NCBI GenBank assembly: GCA_001664505.1
Contig: CP011806.1
Coordinates: 3,946,815 to 4,010,814, forward strand
DNA from: Acidobacteria bacterium Mor1
GTDB taxonomy: Bacteria; Acidobacteriota; Polarisedimenticolia; Polarisedimenticolales; Polarisedimenticolaceae
Direction: 5' to 3'
DNA length: 64,000 bases
Part shown: positions 27,747 through 36,901 of the stretch, piece after piece
How the letters are laid out: each line of letters starts with the position of its first letter
How positions within the stretch are numbered: position 1 is the first letter of the stretch
Program-made: the position numbers and the translations under genes
Notes under the pieces: generated by a model
Databases searched by the model: none
What the model was told of the DNA's origin: nothing
The model's input: the letters and a program-made list of their open reading frames with translations, nothing else

Positions 27747-27773
27747 CATGGGTGTTCCCGCACACTCCTGGTC

Positions 27774-28157
27774 ATGGAGACAGAGGCAATCCAGGTACTC
27801 GTCGTCGATGACAACGAAGCATTTCTCGACGCGGTGTGCGCCTGGATCGCCGAGCAACCGGGACTGGCGCTCAGGGGAACGGCGCGGAACGGTGCCGACG
27901 CGGTCGAGGCCGCCGAGCGGCTGCGGCCGGACCTGGTGTTGATGGACGCGTTCATGCCCGACATGGACGGGTTCGAGGCGACACGCCAGGTCAAGGCGGT
28001 ATCCGGCGCGCCCCGCATCGTGATGGTCAGTCTCTACGACGACGACGCCGTACGGCAACAGAGCCGCGCGGTAGGCGCCGACGGCTTCGTGCCGAAGACG
28101 GTGTTGACCGAGCGATTGCCCGAGTTGCTGGGGCTCCTGGATGAATCGGCGGGATAA
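27774..28157 (+). CDS. Stand-alone response-regulator receiver protein
   Basis: This 127-aa protein is a single CheY-like receiver domain without an output domain. The acidic pair is Asp12/Asp13, the phospho-acceptor is Asp58 (LVLMDAFMPDMDG), the conserved hydroxyl residue is Ser86 and Lys108 completes the pocket. It is divergent from the propeller kinase and lies directly before an exported HAF-repeat protein gene (62-bp gap). It may act as a phosphate sink or as a partner of the kinase; that is inference. The start has only a weak Shine-Dalgarno, but the domain begins within ten residues of this ATG, which fixes it. Confidence 0.9.
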   Translation: METEAIQVLVVDDNEAFLDAVCAWIAEQPGLALRGTARNGADAVEAAERLRPDLVLMDAFMPDMDGFEATRQVKAVSGAPRIVMVSLYDDDAVRQQSRAVGADGFVPKTVLTERLPELLGLLDESAG

Positions 28158-28219
28158 AGGCAAGAAAGCCAAGGGATGTATTCAGACCGCCCGGTGCGGT
28201 TGAACAAAAGGGGGAAACC

Positions 28220-29299
28220 ATGAACATGAGACGTTTCGTCATTACGTTGACGGCGCTGGCGCTGGCGGCGGGACCGGCGCTGGCCGGCGGGACCTTCACC
28301 CGGATGGGGACGCCGGACACGCTGGCAATCGGAATCTCCGATGACGGCAATACGGTCGTCGGCCAGTTGTTCTTCGGTCCGAACTTCGTGTGGACACGGG
28401 GCGAGGGTGTCGAGGTCATCGGCGGGGGCTGCAGTTCCGGCCAGGTCGCGGTCTCCGGTGACGGCAACACCATCGTCGGCTGCAACGTCGACTCCGAGGG
28501 ACGCTGGAATGCGGCCCTCTATCTCGGCGACAGCGACTGGCAGGATCTCGGTTCCGTGCCCGGAGCCGAGCGTTGCGACGCGTTCCTCAGTGGCGCCTGG
28601 GATCTGACCACCGACGGGACCGAGATGGTCGGTCTGGCCTGGCTCGGCGGCGAACAGCGCTGCCGCGCCCACGGCGGCCTGTGGGATCTGGTCGCCGGCG
28701 GCCCGGCGACGGATCTGGGCAGTCTGGTCGAAGGGCGTTCCTCCCGGGCCAACGGGATCTCCGGCGACGGTGAAGTCATCGTCGGTTGGAGCGATTCCCA
28801 GTTCGGCAGCCGCCTGGGCGCCAAGTGGATCAACGGTGTGCCCGAGTACATCATGACCGAGGACGGCAAGTTCGTCGGCGAAGCCGAAGCGGTCAACAGT
28901 GACGGCACCGTGATCGTCGGACAGAACTTCGAGTTCGGCGACAGCCGCTTCAGCTGGCGCTGGCGGGAAGGTGAAGGCTTCACCAAGTTCGGTGCGACCG
29001 AGACGGTCAACGCTACCGGCGGGCTGGCGATCACCGGCACCTTCGCCGGGGATATGAGTGAGGACGGTTCGGTCGTCGTCGGCTTCACGTTCATCCAGAA
29101 CAGCCGCCGCTCGATGATCTACACCGATGAGAACGGCCAGGAGACCTTCGGCGGCTTCCTCAAGCGCAACGGTATCTACGACGCGCTGGACTGGGATATC
29201 CAGGCGGTCAGCGGCGTGACCCCCGACGGAAAGACCTTCACCGGCTACGGCGTCAACCCCGATGGCTTCTTCGAGGGATTCGTCGTCGACCTCGACTGA
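28220..29299 (+). CDS. Exported HAF-repeat protein
   Basis: This 359-aa protein has a signal peptide (cleavage near GPALAGG). Six or more repeats of the type GISDDGNTVVGQ, AVSGDGNTIVG, ISGDGEVIVG, AVNSDGTVIVG and DMSEDGSVVVG are spread along its length, the pattern of HAF-repeat proteins, which form beta-propeller-like structures and occur in secreted or surface proteins, some with PEP-CTERM tails. No sorting tail is present here. A GGGGGAAA sequence precedes the ATG, and a strong terminator follows 25 bp after the stop. The biological role is unknown. Its place next to the two-component genes suggests it could be a target, which is inference. Confidence 0.82.
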   Translation: MNMRRFVITLTALALAAGPALAGGTFTRMGTPDTLAIGISDDGNTVVGQLFFGPNFVWTRGEGVEVIGGGCSSGQVAVSGDGNTIVGCNVDSEGRWNAALYLGDSDWQDLGSVPGAERCDAFLSGAWDLTTDGTEMVGLAWLGGEQRCRAHGGLWDLVAGGPATDLGSLVEGRSSRANGISGDGEVIVGWSDSQFGSRLGAKWINGVPEYIMTEDGKFVGEAEAVNSDGTVIVGQNFEFGDSRFSWRWREGEGFTKFGATETVNATGGLAITGTFAGDMSEDGSVVVGFTFIQNSRRSMIYTDENGQETFGGFLKRNGIYDALDWDIQAVSGVTPDGKTFTGYGVNPDGFFEGFVVDLD

Positions 29300-29323
29300 T
29301 CTCTACCGCGAGTCCATCACGCG

Positions 29324-29353
29324 AACGGGGAGCCTTCGGGCTCCCCGTTTTTG
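29324..29353 (+). terminator. Intrinsic terminator with UUCG tetraloop
   Basis: An 11-bp stem AACGGGGAGCC / GGCTCCCCGTT closed by TTCG runs into a TTTTT tract. It ends the HAF-repeat gene and may also insulate it from the convergent SGNH gene. Confidence 0.9.
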
Positions 29354-29404
29354 TTGGCCTCGTGGCCGAACCCGGTCGTCCACGCCAAGGGTGCACCAGG
29401 GGTT

Positions 29405-30625
29405 CTAGCGCTGCAGCAGCGGGGCGTAGGTCTCGACCAGCAGGTTGGTGAAGGCCACGTTCCCCTCGTAGGGGGATAGATGGGTCGTGTCGTGGAAGTG
29501 CTGCGGCGTGATCTCCGGTGAGTCCTCGAAGCTGCGTACCGTGGCGCCGGTCTCCCGTTCGATCCGCTCCAGCACCGCCTCGAGCCGCTGCCAGGCTTCG
29601 GGCCCGCGCTGGATCCAGTCGTGGTTCCGCGGCAGCAGCACGACCTCCACCCGGTCGGAGAACTCCTGGAAGTTCTTCACGGTGCGGATGAAGCCGGCAA
29701 CCAGCTCCTCCTCGAAGTCCAGCTCCTCGATGTCGCAGCACTGGATGCGCCAGAGTCGATCGTCGGCCATGCGCTGCTCGCTGCGCCGGGCTTCCCAGTA
29801 CTGGCGGAACCATTCCAGGGTCTCGGGCTTGCGCTGTTCGCGCATCAACGTGCCCCCCTGTCGGGCCCAGCACCAGTCGCAGTCCTCGTCGTCGGGGAAC
29901 TCATCCTCGTAGGCCTGGACCAGCTTCGGTACCAGCTCATCTTCCAGGGCGTCCTTCTCCTCGTCGGGGGGAATGCCGGCGGAGGGGCGGGAGCGTTCGC
30001 TGAACATCTCGCTGCCGAGGTAGAAGGTGACCATCTCGGCGGAGACCTCGTTGCGCAGGTACTTGATCACGGCCATCCGCGAGCCCCGGGTCAGATCTTC
30101 CTTGGCGACATCCCAGATGTCGCTGCCGTCTCCCAGCATCGCGACGTAGGAGTCGACCACCGGCTGAGCCCCTTTCCAACGGGCCTTGGTGTTCTGGAGC
30201 GGCGTGAACTCGATCATCGCCAGCTCGAGGCGTTTGTCCTTGGCCTGGAACGCATCGCGGATGCGGCGAGAGAGGTAGTCCTGAAAGTAGGGGTTCAATC
30301 CGCCGAATCCGAAGTTGTAGGACTTGACCTCGATTCCCCGGGCCGCCATGTCCCGGTCGAACATCGTCGACAGGAAGCCGGCGTCGGTCATCGAGGAACC
30401 GAAGGCCATGACCACCGGCTTCTCTTCCTCGGCGATCTGCGGCAGGTAGGAGCGCGCCTCGGTGACCCGCTCGAGGATGTTTGCCGCGTTGGCTCTGGCG
30501 AAGTAGCCGAAGGTCAGCAAGAGCGCGAGGGCGCCGCCCATCCCGAGCAGCATCACCGCCAGCACCTTGACGTAGGGCCCGCGGGGAGCGATCTCGCCGC
30601 TAGAACTGGAAGTAGATGAACTCAT
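29405..30625 (-). CDS. SGNH/GDSL-like membrane-anchored hydrolase, MBOAT partner
   Basis: This 406-aa protein has one N-terminal TM helix (about residues 18-43) and an extracytoplasmic domain. Block I of SGNH enzymes appears as FGSSMTDAGF (Ser in GSS), and a late DTTHLSPYEG segment fits the catalytic Asp/His block. The gene overlaps the end of the MBOAT gene by 26 bp, so both are co-translated. MBOAT plus SGNH-type pairs such as AlgI with AlgJ/AlgX O-acetylate exopolysaccharides, or otherwise modify envelope polymers. The likely job is transfer or removal of acyl groups on a surface glycan; the polymer is not identifiable from the window. Confidence 0.8.
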   Translation of the reverse strand: MSSSTSSSSGEIAPRGPYVKVLAVMLLGMGGALALLLTFGYFARANAANILERVTEARSYLPQIAEEEKPVVMAFGSSMTDAGFLSTMFDRDMAARGIEVKSYNFGFGGLNPYFQDYLSRRIRDAFQAKDKRLELAMIEFTPLQNTKARWKGAQPVVDSYVAMLGDGSDIWDVAKEDLTRGSRMAVIKYLRNEVSAEMVTFYLGSEMFSERSRPSAGIPPDEEKDALEDELVPKLVQAYEDEFPDDEDCDWCWARQGGTLMREQRKPETLEWFRQYWEARRSEQRMADDRLWRIQCCDIEELDFEEELVAGFIRTVKNFQEFSDRVEVVLLPRNHDWIQRGPEAWQRLEAVLERIERETGATVRSFEDSPEITPQHFHDTTHLSPYEGNVAFTNLLVETYAPLLQR

Positions 30626-32066
30626 CGCTCGGCTCTCCCATCATCAGACAAAGGCCCTGGACGAAGGCCAACAGGAACCAGAACAGGCCGACCCGCACCA
30701 GGTTGCCGGTCCAGACCCGTCCGCTTACCTCGCCCCGAGGCGCGATGCGGCGAATCAACCAGTCACCCTTCTTCAGCACCAGCAGGTCGATCAGGTGCAT
30801 CACGAAGAAGACCGCGATGCAGGTGAGGAAGATCAACATGGCTTTGCCGCCGGATTCCGCGGCCGGCCCGAATCCGTGCATCTGAGCCAGCACGTCACCG
30901 GCACGGTTGAGGCTCGTGGCACGGAACAGCACCCAGCCGATCATCACCAGATACAGCGTCGCCGCCCACTTGAGCGGGGAGATCCACTTCGACCGGCCGT
31001 CGTGGAACAGCGCCAGGCTCTTGATCTGGGTCAGCGCGTGGGTCACCACGATCAGGATGCCGTGGAACGCTCCCCAGACGACGAAGGTCCAGGCCGCACC
31101 GTGCCACAGTCCGCCGAGCAACATGGTGATCATCACGTTGCGGGTGCGGTGCCCGGTGCGGTTGCCGCCCAGGGAGATGTAGAGATAGTCCCGCAGCCAG
31201 GTCGAGAGCGAGATGTGCCAGCGGTGCCAGAAGTCCACCGGCGAAACGGCGAAGTAGGGCACCCGGAAGTTGAGTGGGACCTTGAATCCGAGCAGCAGCG
31301 CGATGCCGATGGCCATGTCGGTGTAGCCGGCGAAGTCGCCGTAGATCTGGCCGGCGAAGGCGATCACGCCGGTCCAGGTCTCGAGCAGGCTCACCGGGCC
31401 TTCGGCGTCGAAGGCGGCCGCCACCGGAATGGCTAGCAAGTCGGCCAACGTCTTCTTGAACACACCGGCGGTGATCAGCAGGGCACCGTACTTGATGTTG
31501 TCCCAGGTCGGCACCGGGATCGAGTGCATCTGCGGCAGGATCTGCCGCGCACGCAGGATCGGACCGGCGACCAGCTGCGGGAAGAACGAAAGCGCCGCCA
31601 GGAACTCCATCAACCCCTTCCGCGGCTCCATGTCGCCGCGGTAGACGTCGATGGTGTAGCTCATGCTCTGGAAGGTGTAGAAGGAGATGCCCACGGGAAG
31701 GACGAAGGCCAGGGTGCCGAGGCTGACCTCCATGCCGAGCATGCCGAGGAAGCCGGAAACCGATTCAATGGCGAAGTCGGCGTACTTGAACAGGCCCAAC
31801 ACGCCGAGGTTGATCCCGATCGAGAGCATCAACCAGCGCTTGCATATCGATCTTTCCGAGGCCGCGGCGATACGTTGGGCGATCAGATAGTCCGCAAGAC
31901 CGCTTCCGACCAACAGCGGAATGAAGTTGTAGTTCCAGGCCCCGTAGAACACGAGGCTCGCCGCGACGATCAGCCAGACCCGTGGTCGTCGATGAACGAA
32001 GACCAGCCCGTACAGCAGCAAAAACGCCAGAAAGAAGAAGAAAAAGATCGGCGTATTGAAAATCAA
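30600..32066 (-). CDS. MBOAT family O-acyltransferase (AlgI-like)
   Basis: This 488-aa integral membrane protein has around 10-12 TM helices. Family signatures are FYTFQSMSYTIDVYRG, FFPQLVAGPILRA, the DFWHRWHISLSTWLRDYLYI segment and the catalytic-His region GGLWHGAAWTFVVWGAFHG. AlgI/PatA/DltB-like proteins carry acyl groups across the membrane to polymers on the outside. The TTG start at 32066 follows a GGGGGG with a suitable spacer. It is the first gene of a pair with the SGNH protein. Nothing upstream or downstream encodes an obvious exopolysaccharide synthase, so the pair may act on a glycan made elsewhere. Confidence 0.92.
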   Translation of the reverse strand: MIFNTPIFFFFFLAFLLLYGLVFVHRRPRVWLIVAASLVFYGAWNYNFIPLLVGSGLADYLIAQRIAAASERSICKRWLMLSIGINLGVLGLFKYADFAIESVSGFLGMLGMEVSLGTLAFVLPVGISFYTFQSMSYTIDVYRGDMEPRKGLMEFLAALSFFPQLVAGPILRARQILPQMHSIPVPTWDNIKYGALLITAGVFKKTLADLLAIPVAAAFDAEGPVSLLETWTGVIAFAGQIYGDFAGYTDMAIGIALLLGFKVPLNFRVPYFAVSPVDFWHRWHISLSTWLRDYLYISLGGNRTGHRTRNVMITMLLGGLWHGAAWTFVVWGAFHGILIVVTHALTQIKSLALFHDGRSKWISPLKWAATLYLVMIGWVLFRATSLNRAGDVLAQMHGFGPAAESGGKAMLIFLTCIAVFFVMHLIDLLVLKKGDWLIRRIAPRGEVSGRVWTGNLVRVGLFWFLLAFVQGLCLMMGEPSDEFIYFQF

Positions 32067-32090
32067 GCCAGCCCCCCGAACCCGGTCGCT

Positions 32091-32163
32091 CCTCCTCGAT
32101 CGAAACTACAACGTTCGAGGAGGGCAAAGGGTTGCGCTCGGGAGCGCATTTCTGCGCTCCCGA
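32091..32163. repeat. Two hairpins in the MBOAT-S9 peptidase gap
   Basis: CCTCCTCGA (32091-32099) pairs with TCGAGGAGG (32115-32123) around a 15-nt loop, and TCGGGAGCGC (32138-32147) pairs perfectly with GCGCTCCCGA (32154-32163) around a 6-nt loop. Both lie in the 183-bp gap after the S9 peptidase gene and before the MBOAT gene on the minus strand. Neither is followed by a T-run, so factor-independent termination is not clear; they may be leader or 3'-end structures. Confidence 0.4.
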
Positions 32164-32249
32164 TAGGTGGGGCAGGGCGTGCTGCTGGGGGCGGCGCGCG
32201 GTGGACAGGTGTCCGGCGGAGCAGGAGCGAGGCAGCGGCTCCTGCCTCC

Positions 32250-34316
32250 CTACTTCACTCCGGCGCCCAGGTACTTGTCGAACCAGCCGTGGACTTCCCG
32301 CCACCAGATCACCGCTCCTTGCGGACGCAGGATCCAGTGGTTCTCCTTGGGGTAGACCACCAGCCGCGAGGGGACGCCCTTGCCGGTCAACACGCCGTGG
32401 AGGTTCAGCCCCTGGGTGTAGGGCACCCGGTAGTCCTTCTCGCCGTGGATGATCAGCGTCGGCGTGTTGAAGTCCTTGGCGAAGCGGCTGGGGGAGTAGC
32501 GATCGATGCGTTCGGGGTCGGTCCAGGGGGAGGCGCCGTAGTTGTTGGAACGGCCCCAGGTGAAGTCCGAGGCGAACTGTCCCATCAGGTCGTAGACCCC
32601 GGCGTGGTTGACCAGCGCCTTGAAGCGGTCGGTGTGGCCGAGGATCCACGAAACCATGTAGCCGCCGTAGGAGCCGCCGGCGGCGCCCATGCGGTTCTCG
32701 TCGATGTAGCCGGTGGCGATCATGTGGTCGGTGCCCTTCATGATGTCCTCGAAGGGCTTGTCCGCATGATTGCCGAGGATCGATTCGGCGAAGGCCTGCC
32801 CGCGCCCGGTGGACCCGTGGAAGTTGATGCCGGTGACCACGTAGCCCGGCGCGGCGAACAGCGCCGCGTTCCAGCGGTAGTGGAACCGGTCGGTCCACGA
32901 ACCGTGGGGGCCGCCGTGAACCATGTGCACCAGCGGCCACTTCTTCTTCGGGTCGAAGCCCGGCGGCAGCACGACCCACATCTGCACGTCGTCGCCGTCG
33001 GCACCCTTGAAGGTCACGTCCTCGACAGTGCCCATGTCGATCCCGGCGACCCGCTCGGCGTTGACCTTCGTCAGCGCCCGGGTGTTCTTGGAACCGACCT
33101 TGCCGATCATCAGTTCGGCGGGGGAGGTGATCGACTCCAGGGTGAAGACGAAGACGCCGTCCTGTCCGGTGTCGACGCCGCCGGCGGTACCGCCGCGTAC
33201 TTCGAGCTTCGGCGTGCCGCCGGCCACCGGCAACGAGTAGACGTTGTTGCGGCCCGAGTCGGTGGCGCTGAATACCAGCGTCTTGCCGTCGGGGGTCAGC
33301 GACCAGCCGCCTGGTTGGCCGTCCCAGTCCTTCGTGATGTCGCTGGTCTTCTTCGCCTTGCGGTCGTAGCGGGCGAAGCGGCTGAACTCCGGCGCGATCT
33401 CGGGACGCAGATCCCGGGTGTAGATCAGGTAGCGTCCGTCGGCGGTATAGCGGGGCGATCCGTCGCCGGCAGGGTTGTCCGCGGTGATGTTGACCGGCTT
33501 CGCGTCCTTGCCGCGCAGATCCAACGTCCAGATGTCGAAGTTGAGCTTCCGATACGGCGGCTCGGTGTTGTTGGCGGTAAACGCCAGTTCCGATCCGTCG
33601 GGGGAGATGTCCCAACTTCCCGAGGCACCCCAGAAGGGCATCAACCCGTCGAAGCCGTCGAGCAGGTCGACCACCTCGCCGGATTCGACGTCGACAGTGA
33701 AGACGTGGGGCGTGGTGTCGCTGACGTAGTGGTCCCAGTAGCGCACCAACCGGTTGTCGCTGATCTTGACGCCGACCTTGTCGTCCTTGCGTTCCTTGAC
33801 CCGCTTCTCGGTCGCTTCCCAGTCGGTACCCAGGTCGGTCCAGATCGAGGCGAGGAAGGCGACGCGCTTGCCGTCCTTCAGCCAGCGGGGGTTGCTGACG
33901 CCGACGGGCAGCTCGGTCACCGGCCGCGCTTCGCCGCCGCTCAAGGGCAGCAGGTAGAGCTGGCTCGGTCCGTCACCCCGTTTCGAGACGAAGGCGATGT
34001 GGGTGCCGTCGGGACTCCAGGCCGGACTGGAATCCGACCCCTTGTTCCAGGTCAGTTGCCGCGGTTCGCCGCCGGAGGTCGGGACCATCCACAGGTTGGT
34101 GTCCCCCTTGTTGTCGTCCATCGAGTAGGTCGACAGGGTGAAGACGACCCGGGAGCCGTCGGGAGACAGGGCGGGGCTGCCGACCCGCTGCATGGCCCAC
34201 AGGTCTTCGACGGTCAGCGGCCGCCGCTCGTCGGCAGCGGCCGGCGTGGGCAGCAGCGCGACGAGCAGCAGCGTGGTGAGCAAGGCGGTCAGCGGGGCGG
34301 GGCGTCGAGTCGACAT
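32250..34316 (-). CDS. S9 family serine peptidase (acylaminoacyl/dipeptidyl-peptidase type)
   Basis: This 688-aa exported peptidase has a signal peptide (cleavage near PAAADE), a WD40/DPP-like beta-propeller (about residues 30-430, e.g. GSPALSPDGSRVVF) and a C-terminal alpha/beta-hydrolase domain. The catalytic triad is Ser549 (GGSYGGY), Asp628 (GEKDYRVP) and His660 (KENHWI), all intact. Such enzymes cleave short peptides, the propeller limiting access. The ATG at 34316 follows a TGGAG with a 7-nt spacer; the ATG at 34346 is less likely. It is divergent from a carboxypeptidase-regulatory-like protein gene. Likely role is peptide scavenging in the periplasm. Confidence 0.95.
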   Translation of the reverse strand: MSTRRPAPLTALLTTLLLVALLPTPAAADERRPLTVEDLWAMQRVGSPALSPDGSRVVFTLSTYSMDDNKGDTNLWMVPTSGGEPRQLTWNKGSDSSPAWSPDGTHIAFVSKRGDGPSQLYLLPLSGGEARPVTELPVGVSNPRWLKDGKRVAFLASIWTDLGTDWEATEKRVKERKDDKVGVKISDNRLVRYWDHYVSDTTPHVFTVDVESGEVVDLLDGFDGLMPFWGASGSWDISPDGSELAFTANNTEPPYRKLNFDIWTLDLRGKDAKPVNITADNPAGDGSPRYTADGRYLIYTRDLRPEIAPEFSRFARYDRKAKKTSDITKDWDGQPGGWSLTPDGKTLVFSATDSGRNNVYSLPVAGGTPKLEVRGGTAGGVDTGQDGVFVFTLESITSPAELMIGKVGSKNTRALTKVNAERVAGIDMGTVEDVTFKGADGDDVQMWVVLPPGFDPKKKWPLVHMVHGGPHGSWTDRFHYRWNAALFAAPGYVVTGINFHGSTGRGQAFAESILGNHADKPFEDIMKGTDHMIATGYIDENRMGAAGGSYGGYMVSWILGHTDRFKALVNHAGVYDLMGQFASDFTWGRSNNYGASPWTDPERIDRYSPSRFAKDFNTPTLIIHGEKDYRVPYTQGLNLHGVLTGKGVPSRLVVYPKENHWILRPQGAVIWWREVHGWFDKYLGAGVK

Positions 34317-34421
34317 GAGAACTCCAGAAAACAACGACCATTTCAAGGGGTACCAGGCGGGTATTCTAGCTCCGCCAAAACTGACTTGCTTTCACCCCTG
34401 GATGGTCGAATCTTCACAGTT

Positions 34422-35084
34422 ATGGGTACTCAGGTGTCATTCGCTCGATTCCGTACCATGGTTCGGACCGCCGCGGCGTTGTTGCTGCTGACGACGGTCC
34501 TCCCCGTCTGGGCCAGCGATTCCGCGGATATTCGTTCGAGCCGAGTCCAGGGGGTGGTCCGCGATGCCGCCGGGCAGCCGGTCGCCGGCGTGTCGGTCTC
34601 GTTCCAGTGGCGTTTCGACGCCAAGGGAGCGACGCCGCTGTTCGACGAGGCGGTGACCGACAAGGAAGGCCGCTTTTCCGTGGCGGTGGTCTTCCCGCTG
34701 GGCAAGCGGCCGGTGGCGCTGCTGGCGCTCGACCGGGATCGCAAGCGAGGCTCGCTGGTCGAGGCCTACTCCGGCCGTCCGGTCGAGATGACCCTGGAGC
34801 CCCTGCGCACTGTGACCGCCACGTTGGTCGGCACCGAGACCGGCGAGAAGGTATCCGCCGAGATCGCCGTCTACAGCGGTGAGGCCAAGCCTCGCTTCGC
34901 CTGGATCCTGGCGCCGAAGGGCGACGTCCGCGTCGCGCTCCCCAGCGGGGACATGTGGTACGGCGTCAAGAGCGACGGCCGTGTCGAGGTGCGGGCGTTG
35001 CTCAACCTGGAAAGCGCCGACACTCCCTACGCCATCGGATCGATTCCCCTCGATCCTGTCGGTAGCGACTTCTCGGGCAACTAG
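34422..35084 (+). CDS. Exported protein with carboxypeptidase-regulatory-like domain
   Basis: This 220-aa protein has a signal peptide (TAAALLLLTTVLPVWAS) followed by an Ig-like beta-sandwich typical of CarboxypepD_reg domains: QGVVRDAAGQPVAGVSVSF and DKEGRFSVAVVFPLG, then a second similar half. No enzyme motif is present. The start is uncertain: ATG 34422, GTG 34434 and ATG 34458 are all in frame and none has a strong Shine-Dalgarno; even the last leaves a usable signal peptide. The frame stays open far upstream, antisense to the S9 peptidase, but that part is non-coding. Function unknown; probably periplasmic or surface-attached. Confidence 0.75.
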   Translation: MGTQVSFARFRTMVRTAAALLLLTTVLPVWASDSADIRSSRVQGVVRDAAGQPVAGVSVSFQWRFDAKGATPLFDEAVTDKEGRFSVAVVFPLGKRPVALLALDRDRKRGSLVEAYSGRPVEMTLEPLRTVTATLVGTETGEKVSAEIAVYSGEAKPRFAWILAPKGDVRVALPSGDMWYGVKSDGRVEVRALLNLESADTPYAIGSIPLDPVGSDFSGN

Positions 35085-35221
35085 ACTCCCGAAGCAGACC
35101 GGCGTTCCAGCTACGCAACCCGGTGCTGCGGCGCTCGTGCTGAATTGTCTTGTCTTTCCGACTCGCTCAGCGTATCGCTTTAGACCCCCTCGTTTTACTA
35201 CCCCATGTGAGGCTCCAAGCG

Positions 35222-36892
35222 ATGCATGTGTTCGGTTTGCGCCTGCCCGCCGTTCGTCTGGTGATGTTCATGGTTGCGACAGTCTGTGTCGCACCCTTGT
35301 TCGCCGGAGGCACCCTGAACCTCCCGGTGACCGACGCTTTCGGCGACCCGATCGACGTCGGCTTCATGGTCGTCGGGCATAGCACCAGTGAACAGGGTGA
35401 CTGGCCGGCCAAGTTCGTCGAGACGGTCAACGGCGACCCCAACGACGGCCGCAACTACGTCAAGTTCCCGATGATCAAGAACGGGGACGGGGGCTTCCTC
35501 TGGACCCAGGTCAGCTTCCTGCCCACCGATCTGCAGTACGACCGGGTGCTCTCGTCGGCGGACAACGGCAACCAGCACTGCGAGGACAGCGCCGGGGTGC
35601 GCTGGTCCTGCCGCCGCATGCGGCTCGAGCGCGCGCTGACCGGCCAGGAGCCCGCCAGCCCCGATTGCGCACCACCCAACAACACCTGCACGCCGCGTCC
35701 CGTCGACTGCGTCTGGCACGAGAACGGGCAACAGTTCGACGAACCCCTCGGCTTCTTCCAGTGCTGGGAGAAGATGGATGTGCGCCTCGCCGCCATCCAG
35801 GACAGCAGTAACCGCAGCCTGCCCGTCGACGACAACGACCGCGACGGCGACCTGGACGGCGCCGACGGTTTCCTTGCCTCGGACGTGCCCTCTCCGGCAT
35901 GGCCGTGCAACGGAACCTCCGGCGTGATCGGCGACTTCCTCGATTGGGATTGCGACGGCCAGTACACCGCCAACGATTCCAGCCGCAAGAACTACGCCGA
36001 CTGGCTCGAGTCCCTGGCCGACGATCTACTCAACGACTTCGGTCAGTACAGCGTCGACCACGTGTTCGTCAGCCAGAAGCCGTGCACGATGTTCGCCTGC
36101 GGTTACTTCGAGGGTGAGCCGCAGTGCGACGACCACGTGATCCGCGAGCCGACACCGGCGCGCCCCTACGATCACTACTGGCGACCCACCGCGTACTGGG
36201 AGCACGCCGTCGTCGACGAGATGTTCAGCCGTTCGACGCGGGATCCCCGGGTCCATCGCGCGACGCCGGACAACGTGCTCGAGCTCTGGGAGCAGACGGC
36301 ACATTGTTACCGCTCCGGCTTCAGCGGAACCGATTGGCACATTCCGGACACGTGGACCTCGCGCCCTGCGGTGGTGCTCGCCGACGATACCGAGGACGAT
36401 GAGGTCAACTCCGAGGACATCGGCTGCTACCGCTTCGACCATCGGCACCACACGCCCCAGGGCGGCTGGGTCCAGGCCGACGTCTGGTACGCCGGTTTGC
36501 GTCCTTACCTCCAGGACTTCAATCCGCCGGTCGCCGCCGCGTCCGATCCGTCGGTGGGCCTGGCGCCGATGACCGTCGCCGGCTTCGACAAGATGACCGG
36601 CGAGGTGACCCTGAGCTACCAGCCGGCCTGCAAGGCCACCGACCATGCGGTGCACTCCGGCCCGTTGGCGGCGGTAGGCAGCTACGGCTACGACGCCATG
36701 AGCTGCGGCTTCGGCACCAGCGGGTCGATGACCTTCGATCCCGGCACCGGCGACCGCTTCTTCCTGCTGGCCGGCCGTGACGGCTACAGCGAGGGTTCGC
36801 TGGGGGCCGGTGCGAGTGGTGAGCGTCCGGCTCCGGCAGCAGGCCCTGGTGTCTGCTATCTGCCCCAGGTGCTCGGCGGGACCTGTCCTTAG
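35222..36892 (+). CDS. Exported Cys- and Asp-rich protein of unknown function
   Basis: This 556-aa protein has a long signal peptide (to about residue 32, CVAPLFAGG). The mature part contains many cysteines, probably disulphide bonded, and acidic calcium-loop-like stretches (DDNDRDGDLDGADG; DWDCDGQYTANDS) like those in EF-hand or dockerin-type repeats. No catalytic motif is recognised. The ATG at 35222 is preceded by GTGAGG and places the signal peptide correctly; an upstream in-frame start at 35150 is less likely. It ends just before the inverted-repeat element at 36902 and is followed by a convergent sigma-54 activator gene. Confidence 0.7.
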   Translation: MHVFGLRLPAVRLVMFMVATVCVAPLFAGGTLNLPVTDAFGDPIDVGFMVVGHSTSEQGDWPAKFVETVNGDPNDGRNYVKFPMIKNGDGGFLWTQVSFLPTDLQYDRVLSSADNGNQHCEDSAGVRWSCRRMRLERALTGQEPASPDCAPPNNTCTPRPVDCVWHENGQQFDEPLGFFQCWEKMDVRLAAIQDSSNRSLPVDDNDRDGDLDGADGFLASDVPSPAWPCNGTSGVIGDFLDWDCDGQYTANDSSRKNYADWLESLADDLLNDFGQYSVDHVFVSQKPCTMFACGYFEGEPQCDDHVIREPTPARPYDHYWRPTAYWEHAVVDEMFSRSTRDPRVHRATPDNVLELWEQTAHCYRSGFSGTDWHIPDTWTSRPAVVLADDTEDDEVNSEDIGCYRFDHRHHTPQGGWVQADVWYAGLRPYLQDFNPPVAAASDPSVGLAPMTVAGFDKMTGEVTLSYQPACKATDHAVHSGPLAAVGSYGYDAMSCGFGTSGSMTFDPGTGDRFFLLAGRDGYSEGSLGAGASGERPAPAAGPGVCYLPQVLGGTCP

Positions 36893-36901
36893 TGATCGGG
36901 C

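Noticed and set aside
27653-28018. Longer N-terminus for the propeller kinase
   Set aside because: The extension is antisense to the receiver gene; ATG 27652 has GGAGG at the right distance and begins a signal peptide.
31524-34421. Long plus-strand upstream extension of the carboxypeptidase-regulatory-like gene
   Set aside because: The extension is antisense to the MBOAT and S9 peptidase genes and is low-complexity; the signal peptide begins after 34422.
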